This document shows positions 34,316 through 44,348 of a stretch of DNA of 64,000 bases, piece after piece. Position 1 is the first letter of the stretch, and every line of letters starts with the position of its first letter. Below the pieces are notes generated by a model. The model ran no database searches. It was given only the letters and a program-made list of their open reading frames with translations, and was not told where the DNA came from. A program made the translations under genes and the position numbers. The stretch is from Marinimicrococcus sp033875255 (GTDB taxonomy: Bacteria > Pseudomonadota > Alphaproteobacteria > Geminicoccales > Geminicoccaceae). The stretch covers positions 124,001-188,000 of the forward strand of contig JAWZSN010000004.1 of assembly GCA_033875255.1 (NCBI GenBank), in the 5' to 3' direction.

Positions 34316-37300
34316 GCGCAGTGGAAGCGGAGGCGGCGGTCGAGATCGAGGAGAAGGCGGCGCCGGCGCGCCACCGGGGCACTCTTATCGGCAATGCCCG
34401 AGACGCGCTCGAGGCGCGTTTCCTGGCCGAGCGGCTGGACCAGGGCAAGGCTGCGTGCATCCTGCACATCGCCCGCGACGCGCCGCGTCTGGCGCAGCTC
34501 GAGGCGTTGGTCCGGTTCTTCGCGCCCAGGCTCGAGATCCTCACCGTTCCCGCATGGGACTGCCTGCCCTACGACCGGATCTCGCCCAACGCGCAGATCA
34601 TGGCCGAGCGCCTGCGCGCCCTGGCACAGCTCAGCCAGCCGACGAAACGGGCCCGGCTGGTGCTGACCAGCGCCAACGCGGTCCTGCAGCGCGTGCCGCC
34701 GGCGGCAACCGTCACCGCCGGCCACTTCAGCGCCCGCCCCGGGGCGCGGATCGACCGCGACGGGCTGCTCCAGTATCTCGAGCGCAACGGCTACCGGCGC
34801 ACCGGCACCGTCGTCGAGCGCGGCGAGTTCGCGGTGCGCGGCGGGCTGATCGACATCTTCCCGACAGGCTCCGAGCAGCCGCTGCGCCTCGACATGTTCG
34901 GCACCACGGTCGAGACGATCCGCGCCTTCGACCCGCTGACCCAGCGCTCGCTCGCCAAGGTCGAGGGGCTCGAGCTCTCGCCGGTGAGCGAGGTGCTGTT
35001 CGACCAGGACGCCATCGAGCGCTTCAAGACCGCCTATCTTCGCCATTTCGGCGCGGTCACCGACGACCCGCTGTTCGACGCGGTGCAGGCCGGCCGCAGC
35101 TTCCCCGGCATGGAGCACTGGCTGCCGCTGTTCCACGAGGAGCTGGTAACGCTCTTCGACTATCTGGGCGATGAGTGCGAGATAAGCTTCGATCATCTGG
35201 CCCGCGAAGGCGTGCAGGCCCGTGCGGCGCTGATCGGCGAGCATCACGAGGCGCGGCTGGCGGCCCCGGCCTCGAGCTTCGGCACCGCGCCCTACCGGCC
35301 GCTGCCACCGGAGCTGCTCTATTTGGACGAGCAGGCTTTCGCCCGCCAGATCGAGCAGCGGCCGAGCTGGCACTTCTCGATCTTCGCGCCGCCGCCACAT
35401 CTGCCGCCGGGCATCGCCAAGGCGATCGATCTGGGAGGGGCGCCGGCCCGCGATTTCGCCCGCGAGCGCGCCGACCGCTCGATCAACCTGTTCGACGAGA
35501 TCGTCGGGCATCTGCACAAGCTCGTCACCAAAGGGCAGCGGCCGCTGGTGACGGCATCGGGCGAGGGGGCCCTCGAGCGCCTGCGCCAGGTGCTGGCCGA
35601 CCACGGCGTCGAGACCTTCACCCGTGTGCATGCCCATGGCGAGCTGGAGCGGGCCGCCGGGGTGGCGCTGGCAGTGCTGCCGCTCGATCACGGCGTCGTG
35701 GCGCCGGGCCTGTGCGCGCTGAGCGAGCAGGATCTCCTGGGCGAGCGCCTGCATCGCGCCGCCCGGCGGGCGCGGCGCGCCGACAAGTTCATCGCCGATC
35801 TCTCGGTGCTGTCCGAGGGCGACCATGTCGTCCATGCCGAGCACGGGATCGGCCGCTTCGAGGGGCTCATGACCCTCGAGATCGGCGGCGCCCCGCACGA
35901 CTGCCTCAAGCTCGTCTATCACGGCGGCGACAAGCTCTTCGTGCCGGTGGAGAACCTCGAGATCCTCTCGCGCTACGGCAATGCCGAGGATTCGGTGCAG
36001 CTTGACAAGCTGGGCGGCGCGGGCTGGCAGCAGCGCAAGGCCAAGGTCAAGGAGCGGATCAAGGAGCTCGCCGAGGAGCTCATCAAGATCGCCGCCTCGC
36101 GCGCCACCCGCAAGGGCGTGCCCTTCGACCTGCCGCCCGGTGTCTACGAGGAGTTCGCCGCGCGTTTCCCCTACGAGGAGACCGAGGACCAGTTGCGCGC
36201 CATCGAGGCGGTGCTCGAGGACATGGGCTCGGGCCGGCCCATGGACCGGCTGGTGTGCGGCGACGTGGGCTTCGGCAAGACCGAGGTGGCGCTGCGCGCC
36301 GCCTTCGTGGCGGCCATGTCCGGCAAGCAGGTGGCGCTGCTAGCGCCCACCACGCTGCTCGCCCGCCAGCACTACCACGTCTTCAGCCAGCGCTTCGCCG
36401 GCCTGCCGCTTCGGGTCGAGCAGCTCTCGCGGTTCGTCACCGGCAAGCGCGCCGAGCAGGTCAAGAAGGGTGTGGCCGCGGGCGACGTCGACATCGTCAT
36501 CGGCACCCACACGCTGCTCGGCAAGACCGTGGGCTTCAAGGACCTGGGCCTCGTTATTGTCGACGAGGAGCAGCATTTCGGTGTCTCTCACAAGGAGAAG
36601 CTCAAGAAGCTGCGCGCCGAGGTCCACGTTCTCACCATGACCGCCACGCCCATTCCGCGCACGCTGCACATGGCGCTGGGCGGCATGAAGGACCTCTCGA
36701 TCATCGCCACGCCGCCGGTCGACCGGCTGGCAGTCAGGACCTTCGTGATGCCGGCCGACCCGGTGGTTCTGCGCGAGGCGATCTTGCGCGAGTATCACCG
36801 CGGCGGGCAGAGCTTCTACGTCTGCCCGCGGGTGGCCGACCAGGCCAAGCTCAGGAAGGAGCTGGGCAACCTCGTGCCGGAGCTCAAGATCGGCGTCGCC
36901 AACGGACGTATGCCGGCCTCCGAGCTCGAGGCGGTCATGAACGAGTTCTACGACCGCAAGCTCGATATCCTTCTCGCCACCAACATCGTCGAGAGTGGCC
37001 TCGACATTCCCACCGCCAACACGCTGATTGTCCACCGCGCCGATCTCTTCGGGCTCTCTCAGCTCTACCAGATCCGAGGCCGGATCGGCCGCTCCAAGGT
37101 GCGCGGCTACGCCTATTTCACCGTGCCGGCCGACAAGACGCTGGCGCAGACTGCGGAAAAGCGGCTGCAGGTGATCCAGTCGCTGGAGGGGCTGGGGGCA
37201 GGCTTCCAGCTCGCCAGCCACGATCTCGACATTCGCGGCGCCGGCAACCTGCTGGGCGACGAACAGTCGGGGCAGATCAAGGAGGTCGGCTTCGAGCTCT

Positions 37301-37827
37301 ACAACCACATGCTGGAGGAGGCGGTGGCCGAGCTCAGAAAGGTCGGCGACGCCGCTGCCGAGGAAGGTGCCCGGGCCGAGTGGACGCCGCAGATTACCGT
37401 GGACGCCGCAGCGCTCATGCCGGAGAGCTATATCGGCGATCTCGACCTGCGCCTTGCCATGTACCGGCGCCTGGCCTCGCTCGAGAGCACCCAGGAGATC
37501 GAGGAGTTCGCAGCCGAGCTCATCGACCGGTTCGGCCCGCTGCCCCCCGAGACCGACCAGCTCCTGCAGATCGTGACGATCAAGCAGCTCTGCCGGCGGG
37601 CCAATATCCAAAAGCTCGATGCCGGCCCCAAGGGGCTGGTGCTGTCGTTCCATGAGAACCGCTTCCCGCGGCCCGAGCGCCTGGTGAGCTATATCGGTCA
37701 GAGCCGCGGGCAGATGAAGGTGCGGCCCGACCACCGGCTCGTGGTGCTGCGCGAGACCACGCAGCCGGTCGAACGGCTCAAGGCGGCGCGCAAGCTCGTC
37801 GAGGAGCTGGCGGGGCTGGCCGCCTGA
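34312..37827 (+). CDS. mfd: Transcription-repair coupling factor
   Basis: Removes RNA polymerase stalled at DNA lesions and recruits UvrA; 1171 residues. UvrB-like N-terminal domains, an RNA-polymerase-binding CarD-like domain (GDHVVHAEHGIGRFEGL), translocase Walker A GDVGFGKTE near residue 648, DEEQHFG near 751, TATPIPRTL, RGRIGRS, and the TRG motif with C-terminal TRCF domain are all visible. It overlaps sdhE by four bases, so the two are co-translated. Confidence 0.97.
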   Translation: MSAVEAEAAVEIEEKAAPARHRGTLIGNARDALEARFLAERLDQGKAACILHIARDAPRLAQLEALVRFFAPRLEILTVPAWDCLPYDRISPNAQIMAERLRALAQLSQPTKRARLVLTSANAVLQRVPPAATVTAGHFSARPGARIDRDGLLQYLERNGYRRTGTVVERGEFAVRGGLIDIFPTGSEQPLRLDMFGTTVETIRAFDPLTQRSLAKVEGLELSPVSEVLFDQDAIERFKTAYLRHFGAVTDDPLFDAVQAGRSFPGMEHWLPLFHEELVTLFDYLGDECEISFDHLAREGVQARAALIGEHHEARLAAPASSFGTAPYRPLPPELLYLDEQAFARQIEQRPSWHFSIFAPPPHLPPGIAKAIDLGGAPARDFARERADRSINLFDEIVGHLHKLVTKGQRPLVTASGEGALERLRQVLADHGVETFTRVHAHGELERAAGVALAVLPLDHGVVAPGLCALSEQDLLGERLHRAARRARRADKFIADLSVLSEGDHVVHAEHGIGRFEGLMTLEIGGAPHDCLKLVYHGGDKLFVPVENLEILSRYGNAEDSVQLDKLGGAGWQQRKAKVKERIKELAEELIKIAASRATRKGVPFDLPPGVYEEFAARFPYEETEDQLRAIEAVLEDMGSGRPMDRLVCGDVGFGKTEVALRAAFVAAMSGKQVALLAPTTLLARQHYHVFSQRFAGLPLRVEQLSRFVTGKRAEQVKKGVAAGDVDIVIGTHTLLGKTVGFKDLGLVIVDEEQHFGVSHKEKLKKLRAEVHVLTMTATPIPRTLHMALGGMKDLSIIATPPVDRLAVRTFVMPADPVVLREAILREYHRGGQSFYVCPRVADQAKLRKELGNLVPELKIGVANGRMPASELEAVMNEFYDRKLDILLATNIVESGLDIPTANTLIVHRADLFGLSQLYQIRGRIGRSKVRGYAYFTVPADKTLAQTAEKRLQVIQSLEGLGAGFQLASHDLDIRGAGNLLGDEQSGQIKEVGFELYNHMLEEAVAELRKVGDAAAEEGARAEWTPQITVDAAALMPESYIGDLDLRLAMYRRLASLESTQEIEEFAAELIDRFGPLPPETDQLLQIVTIKQLCRRANIQKLDAGPKGLVLSFHENRFPRPERLVSYIGQSRGQMKVRPDHRLVVLRETTQPVERLKAARKLVEELAGLAA

Positions 37828-37864
37828 GCGGCGCTGCAGCGGCGGGCAGGAGGAGCATCAGGCG

Positions 37865-38794
37865 ATGACGGTTCTGTTCTATACGCACCCGAGCGGACTT
37901 GGCCACGATACCGGACCGGGCCATCCGGAGCGGCCCGAGCGGCTGGAGGCGCTGCTCGAGGCGGTGGAGGCGGCGGCCATTCCCGGTCTCGAGCGCCGCG
38001 AGGCGGGCCCGGCCAGCCTCGAGCAGATCCATCGCGTCCACCCGGGCAGCTATGCCGAGGCGATCCTGGCCCGGGTGCCCCGGGAGGGGCATGCCAGGCT
38101 CGATCCCGACACGGTGATCTCGCCGGGCTCGGGTGAGGCGGCGCTGCACGCGGCGGGTGCCGCCTGCGCCGCCGTCGACGCGGTGCTGGCGGGCGAGGCG
38201 AGGCGCGCCTTTTGCGCCATGCGCCCGCCCGGCCACCATGCCGAGCCCGCCCGCGCCAACGGGTTTTGCCTGTTCAACAACGTAGCAATAGCGGCACTTC
38301 AGGCGCGCGAGATTCATGGTGTGCGGCGGATCGCCATCCTCGATTTCGACGTGCATCACGGCAACGGCACCCAGGCGGCGTTCTGGGACGATCCGCAGAC
38401 CCTTTTCGTCTCGACGCACCAATGGCCGCTTTTCCCCGGCACCGGTGCTGCCGCCGAGCGTGGCGTGGCGGGCAACATCCTCAACCTGCCGCTGGCCTCG
38501 GGCACGGGCTCGCAAGACTATCGCGAGCTGGTCTCGGAGCGGGTGCTGCCGGCGATCGACGCCTTTGCTCCGGAGCTGGTGCTGCTCTCCGCCGGCTTCG
38601 ACGCCCACCGCGCCGATCCGCTGGCCTCGCTGAGCCTGGTCGAGGAGGATTTCGCGTGGATCACCAGCCGCGCGGTAGAGCTCGCGACGAGCCATGCCAA
38701 GGGGCGGGTCGTCTCCGTGCTTGAAGGCGGCTACGATACGCTGGCACTGGCCCGCAGCACGGTGGCACATCTGCAGGCCCTGGCCGACGCCTGA
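37865..38794 (+). CDS. Histone deacetylase-like hydrolase
   Basis: Zn-dependent arginase-fold deacetylase of 309 residues, the bacterial HDAC/AcuC/acetylpolyamine amidohydrolase superfamily. Catalytic features: RPPGHHAEP (His pair), LDFDVHHGNGTQ (Asp and His ligands) and SAGFDAHRADPLA (Asp ligand). AGGAGGAG lies upstream of the ATG. It heads the xseB-ispA-dxs-tlyA block and is only 40 bases from xseB. The substrate (acetylated protein, polyamine or small amide) cannot be told. Confidence 0.92.
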   Translation: MTVLFYTHPSGLGHDTGPGHPERPERLEALLEAVEAAAIPGLERREAGPASLEQIHRVHPGSYAEAILARVPREGHARLDPDTVISPGSGEAALHAAGAACAAVDAVLAGEARRAFCAMRPPGHHAEPARANGFCLFNNVAIAALQAREIHGVRRIAILDFDVHHGNGTQAAFWDDPQTLFVSTHQWPLFPGTGAAAERGVAGNILNLPLASGTGSQDYRELVSERVLPAIDAFAPELVLLSAGFDAHRADPLASLSLVEEDFAWITSRAVELATSHAKGRVVSVLEGGYDTLALARSTVAHLQALADA

Positions 38795-38834
38795 GGGTGC
38801 TGCGGCAGACAGATTTCCGGAGGAAGACGCGCAG

Positions 38835-39116
38835 ATGACGCGCCAGAGCGAGTTCGTGGGCGAGGACCGGAATGCTGCCGCTCCCAAAGCGGTAGCGGCG
38901 ATGAGCTTCGAGGAGGCGCTGGCCGAGCTCGAGGGCATCGTCCAGAAGCTGGAGCGCGGCCAGCTCGACCTCGAGGCCTCGATCAAGGCCTACGAGCGTG
39001 GCACCGAGCTGCGCCAGCACTGCGCCCAAAAGCTGCGCGAGGCCGAGCTGCGCGTCGAGAAGCTGAGTGTCGACCGCAATGGCGGAGCGCGGGTTACCCC
39101 GCTGGACGCCGAATGA
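38835..39116 (+). CDS. xseB: Exodeoxyribonuclease VII small subunit
   Basis: Small helical subunit of the XseA/XseB nuclease, 93 residues. The core MSFEEALAELEGIVQKLERG and LEASIKAYERGTELRQHC are hallmark sequences. The N-terminal 20 residues are variable. GGAGGAAG lies ahead of the ATG at 38835; the frame further upstream is shadow of the previous gene. It overlaps ispA by four bases, a pairing common in proteobacteria. Confidence 0.96.
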   Translation: MTRQSEFVGEDRNAAAPKAVAAMSFEEALAELEGIVQKLERGQLDLEASIKAYERGTELRQHCAQKLREAELRVEKLSVDRNGGARVTPLDAE

Positions 39117-40000
39117 CCCTCGCAGTCCAGATGCAGGGTGTCGCCGCGGCCGTCGAGGACGAGCTCGGCCGGCTGCTCGATCTGCCCGAGGCGCACAACC
39201 AGCGGCGTCTGGCCGACGCGATGCGCTATGCGGCACTCGATGGCGGCAAGCGGCTGCGGCCCTTCCTCGTCCGGGCCACCGCGGCGCTAGGCGACGTGCC
39301 CGAGGCCGCCTGGGTGCGCGTGGCCGCTTCACTCGAGCTGGTGCACTGCTACTCGCTGGTCCATGACGACCTGCCCGCCATGGACGATGCCGCGACCCGC
39401 CGCGGCCGGCCATCCTGCCACGCCGCCTTCGACGAGGCGACGGCGGTTCTGGCCGGCGATGCGCTCTTGACCCTGGCGTTCGAGGCACTGGCCCGCGACG
39501 ACTGGCCGGCCGACGCGGTGACGCGCTGCGCGCTGGTGGCCGGTCTGGCGCGGGCCGCCGGCGTGGAGGGCATGTGCGGCGGCCAGCAGATCGACCTCGA
39601 GGCCGAGGGAAAGCCGCTGGGCGAGGGCGCCATCACCGAGCTGCAGGCCCTCAAGACCGGCGCGATCTTCGCGTTCGCCTGCGAGGCAGGGGCGCGTCTG
39701 GCCGGCCTGAATGACGAGCAGCGGCAGGCAGTGGCTGCCTATGCCCGCCGCTTCGGCCTGATCTTCCAGATCACCGACGATCTTCTCGATGCCACCTCGA
39801 CCAGCGGTGCGATCGGCAAGCCGGCGGGTGCCGATGCCGCTCGCGGCAAAGCCACTTTCGTGGCACTGCTGGGTGTCGAGGGTGCCAGGGAACGTGTCGC
39901 CCGTTTGCATGCCGAGGCGCTCGACGCGCTTGACAAAGCAGGGCCGGGGGCAAATCTCCTGCGCGACCTTCTTTGTCACGTCGTCGATCGCCGCGTTTGA
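39113..40000 (+). CDS. ispA: Farnesyl diphosphate synthase
   Basis: Adds isopentenyl diphosphate units to make geranyl and farnesyl diphosphate; 295 residues. The first Asp-rich motif is DDLPAMDD at 85-92, the second DDLLDATS near 222, with GGKRLRP and GGQQIDLE between. It is linked to dxs, the entry enzyme of the MEP pathway, 26 bases downstream. Confidence 0.95.
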   Translation: MTLAVQMQGVAAAVEDELGRLLDLPEAHNQRRLADAMRYAALDGGKRLRPFLVRATAALGDVPEAAWVRVAASLELVHCYSLVHDDLPAMDDAATRRGRPSCHAAFDEATAVLAGDALLTLAFEALARDDWPADAVTRCALVAGLARAAGVEGMCGGQQIDLEAEGKPLGEGAITELQALKTGAIFAFACEAGARLAGLNDEQRQAVAAYARRFGLIFQITDDLLDATSTSGAIGKPAGADAARGKATFVALLGVEGARERVARLHAEALDALDKAGPGANLLRDLLCHVVDRRV

Positions 40001-40026
40001 CCTCCGCCACGCGAGTCTCCTTCCGG

Positions 40027-41961
40027 ATGCCCGAAACTCCGCTCCTCGACCAGATCCGCGAGCCAGGCGACCTGCGCCGGCTCCCGGCCGACGCCATGCG
40101 CCAGGTGGCCGACGAGCTCCGGCTCGAGACGGTCGACGCGGTATCCGTGACCGGAGGGCATCTGGGTGCCGGGCTTGGCGTGGTCGAGCTGACCGTGGCC
40201 CTGCACCGCGTCTTCGACACCCCCTATGACCGGCTGCTGTGGGACGTCGGCCACCAGGCCTACCCGCACAAGATCCTGACCGCACGACGCGACCGCATCC
40301 GCACGCTGCGCCAGCCGGCCGGGCTCTCCGGCTTCACCCGGCGCGCCGAGAGCGTCTACGACCCGTTCGGGGCGGCGCACAGCTCGACCTCGATTTCGGC
40401 CGGGCTCGGCATGGCGGTGGCGAGCGACCTCGACGGGGTGGACCGCAACGTGGTCTGCGTGATCGGCGACGGCGCGATGAGCGCCGGCATGGCTTACGAG
40501 GCCATGAACAATGCCGGCGCCATGAAGGCGCGGCTCATCGTCATCCTCAACGACAATGACATGTCGATCGCCCCGCCCGTGGGAGCGATGAGCGCCTATC
40601 TCTCGCGGGTGGTATCCTCGCATACCTATCGCAACTTCCGCCACGTCGCCAAGCAGCTCGCCAGCCACTTCCCGCGGCCGCTGCAGAAAGCGGCTGCCAA
40701 GGCCGAGGAATATGCCCGCGGGCTGGCGACCGGTGGCACGCTCTTCGAGGAGCTGGGCTTCTATTACATCGGCCCCCTCGACGGTCATAATCTCGACCAT
40801 CTGATCCCCGTCCTCGAGAATGTCCGCGACGACACCGACAAGGGTCCCGTGCTGATCCATGTCGTGACCCAGAAGGGCAAGGGCTACGGGCCTGCCGAGG
40901 CGGCCGCCGACAAATATCACGGGGTCGGCAAGTTCGACGTCGCGACCGGGGTGCAGCAGAAGTCCAGGAGCAACGCGCCCAGCTACACCTCGGTCTTCGC
41001 GAACGCGCTGGTCCACGAGGCCGGGCATGATTCCAAGATCGTGGCGGTTACCGCCGCCATGGGCCCGGGGACCGGGCTGAACCTCTTTGAGAAGAAGTTC
41101 CCGGAGCGCTGCTTCGACGTCGGTATCGCCGAGCAGCATGCGGTTACCTTCGCCGCCGGCCTCGCCACCGAAGGCTACCGGCCGTTCTGCGCGATCTACT
41201 CCACCTTCCTGCAGCGCGCTTACGACCAGGTGGTGCACGACGTCGCCATCCAGGGTCTGCCGGTGCGTTTCGCCATCGACCGGGCCGGCCTCGTCGGGGC
41301 CGATGGCGCCACCCATGCCGGCTCCTTCGACGTCGCCTACCTGACCTGTCTGCCGGGCTTCGTGGTCATGGCGGCGGCCGACGAGCTCGAGCTCGCCCGC
41401 ATGGTAGTGACCGCAGCGCGCTGGGACGAGGGGCCGATCGCCTTTCGCTATCCGCGCGGCGAGGGGGTCGGGATCGAGCTGCCGGAACAGGCGGAGCCGC
41501 TCGAGATCGGCCGCGGCCGTATCATCCGTGAGGGCTCGCGGGTAGCACTCCTTTCGTTCGGCGCACGCCTCCAGGAGTGCCTCAAGGCGGCCGACGAGCT
41601 GACCGCCCGCGGCTTCTCCACGACCGTTGCCGACGCCCGTTTCGCCAAGCCCCTCGACCAGGAGCTGATCCGCCGGCTGGCGCGGGACCACCAGGTCGTG
41701 CTGACGGTCGAGGAAGGCTCGATCGGCGGTTTCGGCAGCCAGGTGCAGCAGTTCATGCTGGACGACGGCCTGCTCGACGGCGGGCGCGTGCGCCTGCGGA
41801 GCCTCGTCCTCCCCGACCGGTTCATCGACCACGGCACACCTTCCGGCCAGTACGAGGAAGCCGGGCTGAACGCCGGCGGTATCGTAGCCAAGGCGCTGCA
41901 GGCGCTGGGCGAGGCGAGGGTGTCGCGGGAGGACGCCGAGCTCGACGCCCGGCAGCGCTGA
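40027..41961 (+). CDS. dxs: 1-deoxy-D-xylulose-5-phosphate synthase
   Basis: Condenses pyruvate and glyceraldehyde 3-phosphate with thiamine diphosphate, the first step of the MEP isoprenoid pathway; 644 residues. Cofactor motif GDGAMSAGMAYEAMNNAG, the DVGHQAYPHK substrate His, and the transketolase-type Pyr domain with DVGIAEQHAVTFAAGLA are intact. The ATG at 40027 is chosen by homology, although no strong ribosome-binding site precedes it; the frame runs to 39973 inside ispA. Confidence 0.96.
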   Translation: MPETPLLDQIREPGDLRRLPADAMRQVADELRLETVDAVSVTGGHLGAGLGVVELTVALHRVFDTPYDRLLWDVGHQAYPHKILTARRDRIRTLRQPAGLSGFTRRAESVYDPFGAAHSSTSISAGLGMAVASDLDGVDRNVVCVIGDGAMSAGMAYEAMNNAGAMKARLIVILNDNDMSIAPPVGAMSAYLSRVVSSHTYRNFRHVAKQLASHFPRPLQKAAAKAEEYARGLATGGTLFEELGFYYIGPLDGHNLDHLIPVLENVRDDTDKGPVLIHVVTQKGKGYGPAEAAADKYHGVGKFDVATGVQQKSRSNAPSYTSVFANALVHEAGHDSKIVAVTAAMGPGTGLNLFEKKFPERCFDVGIAEQHAVTFAAGLATEGYRPFCAIYSTFLQRAYDQVVHDVAIQGLPVRFAIDRAGLVGADGATHAGSFDVAYLTCLPGFVVMAAADELELARMVVTAARWDEGPIAFRYPRGEGVGIELPEQAEPLEIGRGRIIREGSRVALLSFGARLQECLKAADELTARGFSTTVADARFAKPLDQELIRRLARDHQVVLTVEEGSIGGFGSQVQQFMLDDGLLDGGRVRLRSLVLPDRFIDHGTPSGQYEEAGLNAGGIVAKALQALGEARVSREDAELDARQR

Positions 41962-41977
41962 GCGGCAGCCGGTGACG

Positions 41978-42748
41978 ATGGATGCAGCGCCCAGGCCGCG
42001 CAAGATGCGGCTCGACCAGCTCATGGTCGATCGCGGGCTGGCGCCCAACCGCAGCAAGGCGCAGGCACTTCTGCTGGCAGGTCTCGTGTTCAGCGGCGAG
42101 CGTCGCCTCGACAAGCCCGGCTCGCCGGTGGCGAGCGACATCCCGCTCGAGCTGCGCGACACCGCCGGGCACGACTATGTCTCGCGCGGTGCGCTCAAGC
42201 TGCTGCAGGGTCTGGAGGCTTTCGCGATCGACCCGGCCGGCTTCGTGGCGGCCGACATCGGCGCTTCAACCGGTGGATTTACGGAAGTCCTGCTGCGGCA
42301 GGGGGCTGCCCGGATCTATGCGGTCGATGTGGGCCACGGCCAGCTCGCCTGGAGCCTCAGGAACGACAAGCGGGTGGTGGTGCTCGAGCGCACCAATGCG
42401 CGCCATCTGACCAAAGAGACCATCCCAGAGCCGCTCGATCTCGTGGTCTGCGACGCCAGCTTCATCTCCTTGAGGCTGGTGCTGCCGGCAGTCCTCGCGC
42501 TGACCCGGCCCGGGGCGATGCTGGTGGCCCTGATCAAGCCGCAGTTCGAGGCCGGCCGCGAGAAGGTCGGCAAGGGCGGCGTGGTGCGCGACCCGGCTGT
42601 CCACGAGGAAGTCTGCGCAACCATCCGCGACTGGCTCGAAAGCCTGCCGGGCTGGCATGTGCTGGGTGTCGCGGAGAGCCCGGTGCGCGGCCCGGCCGGC
42701 AATGTCGAGTTCCTCATCGGCGCACGGCGCGAGGCGACGAGCCCGTAG
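41978..42748 (+). CDS. tlyA: TlyA-family rRNA methyltransferase
   Basis: Predicted 2'-O-methyltransferase of ribosomal RNA (TlyA/hemolysin A family), 256 residues. An N-terminal S4 RNA-binding domain (MRLDQLMVDRGLAPNRSKAQ) precedes an FtsJ-like fold with SAM motif ADIGASTGGFTEVLL and the CDASFISL block. A GTG at 41972 is an alternative start. It follows dxs, as in many alphaproteobacteria. The haemolysin name is historical. Confidence 0.92.
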   Translation: MDAAPRPRKMRLDQLMVDRGLAPNRSKAQALLLAGLVFSGERRLDKPGSPVASDIPLELRDTAGHDYVSRGALKLLQGLEAFAIDPAGFVAADIGASTGGFTEVLLRQGAARIYAVDVGHGQLAWSLRNDKRVVVLERTNARHLTKETIPEPLDLVVCDASFISLRLVLPAVLALTRPGAMLVALIKPQFEAGREKVGKGGVVRDPAVHEEVCATIRDWLESLPGWHVLGVAESPVRGPAGNVEFLIGARREATSP

Positions 42749-42940
42749 CACCTCTCTCGATTGCCTGGAGCAAGGGGCACGACGGCCTCCCTGCCGAGGC
42801 CGCCGCCAACTGCCAGAGAACAAGCAAGACCGGCCGCGCGCAACACCTTGCGCGGCTCCGCCGTCACGCACCCGGCCGCCTTTCCCGCGCCTACCCGGCT
42901 ATCCGGTCCCGGTCGCCCGGGACCGGCTGCAGAGCGGCCG

Positions 42941-44107
42941 CTACGTTGCCGCTGCGAGGCGGGCAAAGCCGGCCTCGAGGTCGGCGATGAGGTCCGCTGG
43001 GTCTTCCAGGCCCACGTGGATGCGCATCGCCTGGCCGGTCTCGCTCCAGGGCGTGGCGGTGCGCAGGCCGGCGGGCTTGGTGGGGATCAGCAGGCTTTCG
43101 AAGCCGCCCCAGCTATAGCCCATGCCGAACAGCTCCATACTGTCGAGCATCGCCGCCAGTGCGCTTCGGCTGCACGGCCGCATGACGAAGCCGAACAGGC
43201 CCGAAGCCCCCAGGAAGTCGCGCTTCCACAAGGCGTGGCCGGGATCCTCGGGCAGCGCCGGGCACATCAGGCGCGTCACTTCCGGTCGGCCGGCGAGCCA
43301 CGCCGCCACCTCGAGCATGCTTTTTTGGTGCCGCTCGAGGCGGGTCGCCATGGTGCGCAGGCCGCGCAGCGCCAGGTAGCAGTCGTCGGGAGCAGCCGCC
43401 GAGGCGGTCTCGTACAGGGCGGCGCGCACCTCGGCGTGGACGGCTTCGGTGGTGGTCACGATGCCCATCATCACGTCGGAATGGCCGGTGATGTACTTGG
43501 TGCCGGCCTGGATGCTGATGTCGACGCCGTGCTCGAAGGGCTTGAAATAGAGCGGCGAGGCCCAGGTGTTGTCGATGACCGTGAGTACGCCGTGCCGGCG
43601 CGCCACCTGGGCTATCGCCGGAATATCCTGCATCTCGAAGGTCAGCGATCCCGGCGCCTCGGTGAACACGAGTCTCGTGTTCGGGCGCAGCAGGCGCTCG
43701 ATCCCGGCGCCGATGCCCGGCGCGTAGTAGGTGGTCTCGACCCCGAACTTGGCCAGCATGGTGTCGGCCACGTGGCGGGTGGGCCCATAGGCCGTGTCGA
43801 CCACGAGAATGTGATCGCCGGCCTTCAGCAAGCCCAGCAGCACGCCCGAGATGGCGGTTTTGCCCGAGCCCACGGCAATCGCCCGGTAGCCGCCCTCCAA
43901 CCGCGCCACCGCGTCCTCGAGGGCGTGCGTGGTGGGTGTGCCGTAGCGGCCGTAATAGACCGCCTGGCCCGGTTTGGCGCCGTCCATGGCGGCGAGAGAG
44001 GGGAACAGGATCGTCGAGGCATGGTAGACAGGCGGATTGACGATGCCGTGATTGCCGGCCGGGTCGCGCCCGAGTGTGGTGACGAGCGTGGCGTCCTTCA
44101 TTTTCAT
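42941..44107 (-). CDS. metC: Cystathionine beta-lyase
   Basis: PLP enzyme that cleaves cystathionine to homocysteine, pyruvate and ammonia; 388 residues. The Cys/Met-metabolism family marks are YGRYGTPT, the Schiff-base Lys in AGTKYITGHSD, and the C-terminal GYSWGGFESL, which favours cystathionine beta-lyase over gamma-synthase. An ATG at 44101 is an alternative; the open frame to 44245 is not supported. It is divergent from aapJ across 241 bases and converges on tlyA. Confidence 0.9.
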   Translation of the reverse strand: MKMKDATLVTTLGRDPAGNHGIVNPPVYHASTILFPSLAAMDGAKPGQAVYYGRYGTPTTHALEDAVARLEGGYRAIAVGSGKTAISGVLLGLLKAGDHILVVDTAYGPTRHVADTMLAKFGVETTYYAPGIGAGIERLLRPNTRLVFTEAPGSLTFEMQDIPAIAQVARRHGVLTVIDNTWASPLYFKPFEHGVDISIQAGTKYITGHSDVMMGIVTTTEAVHAEVRAALYETASAAAPDDCYLALRGLRTMATRLERHQKSMLEVAAWLAGRPEVTRLMCPALPEDPGHALWKRDFLGASGLFGFVMRPCSRSALAAMLDSMELFGMGYSWGGFESLLIPTKPAGLRTATPWSETGQAMRIHVGLEDPADLIADLEAGFARLAAAT

Positions 44108-44348
44108 GTCCTGCGCACCGTTCCATGCAGCCGATCCCTGCCGCCCGATACCACTTCCACCGTCCCCTCGCCAGCGCAGGAGATGAAGGTCGCGGGACTT
44201 CCGGGACCTCGGCCCGCCGGCATGACCCGAGTGCAAGGCAGGCATGCGTTAGGCGCTTGGCAGCGCGCCGCGGGCGTGCAATGAATCACGACAGGTGCGA
44301 CACATCGGACGTGATCCACCCAAATGATAACCAGGATCTGGAGGCATC

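Noticed and set aside
39976..42162. 728-codon minus-strand frame opposite dxs
   Set aside because: Antisense shadow of a well-supported gene; no start signal or family.
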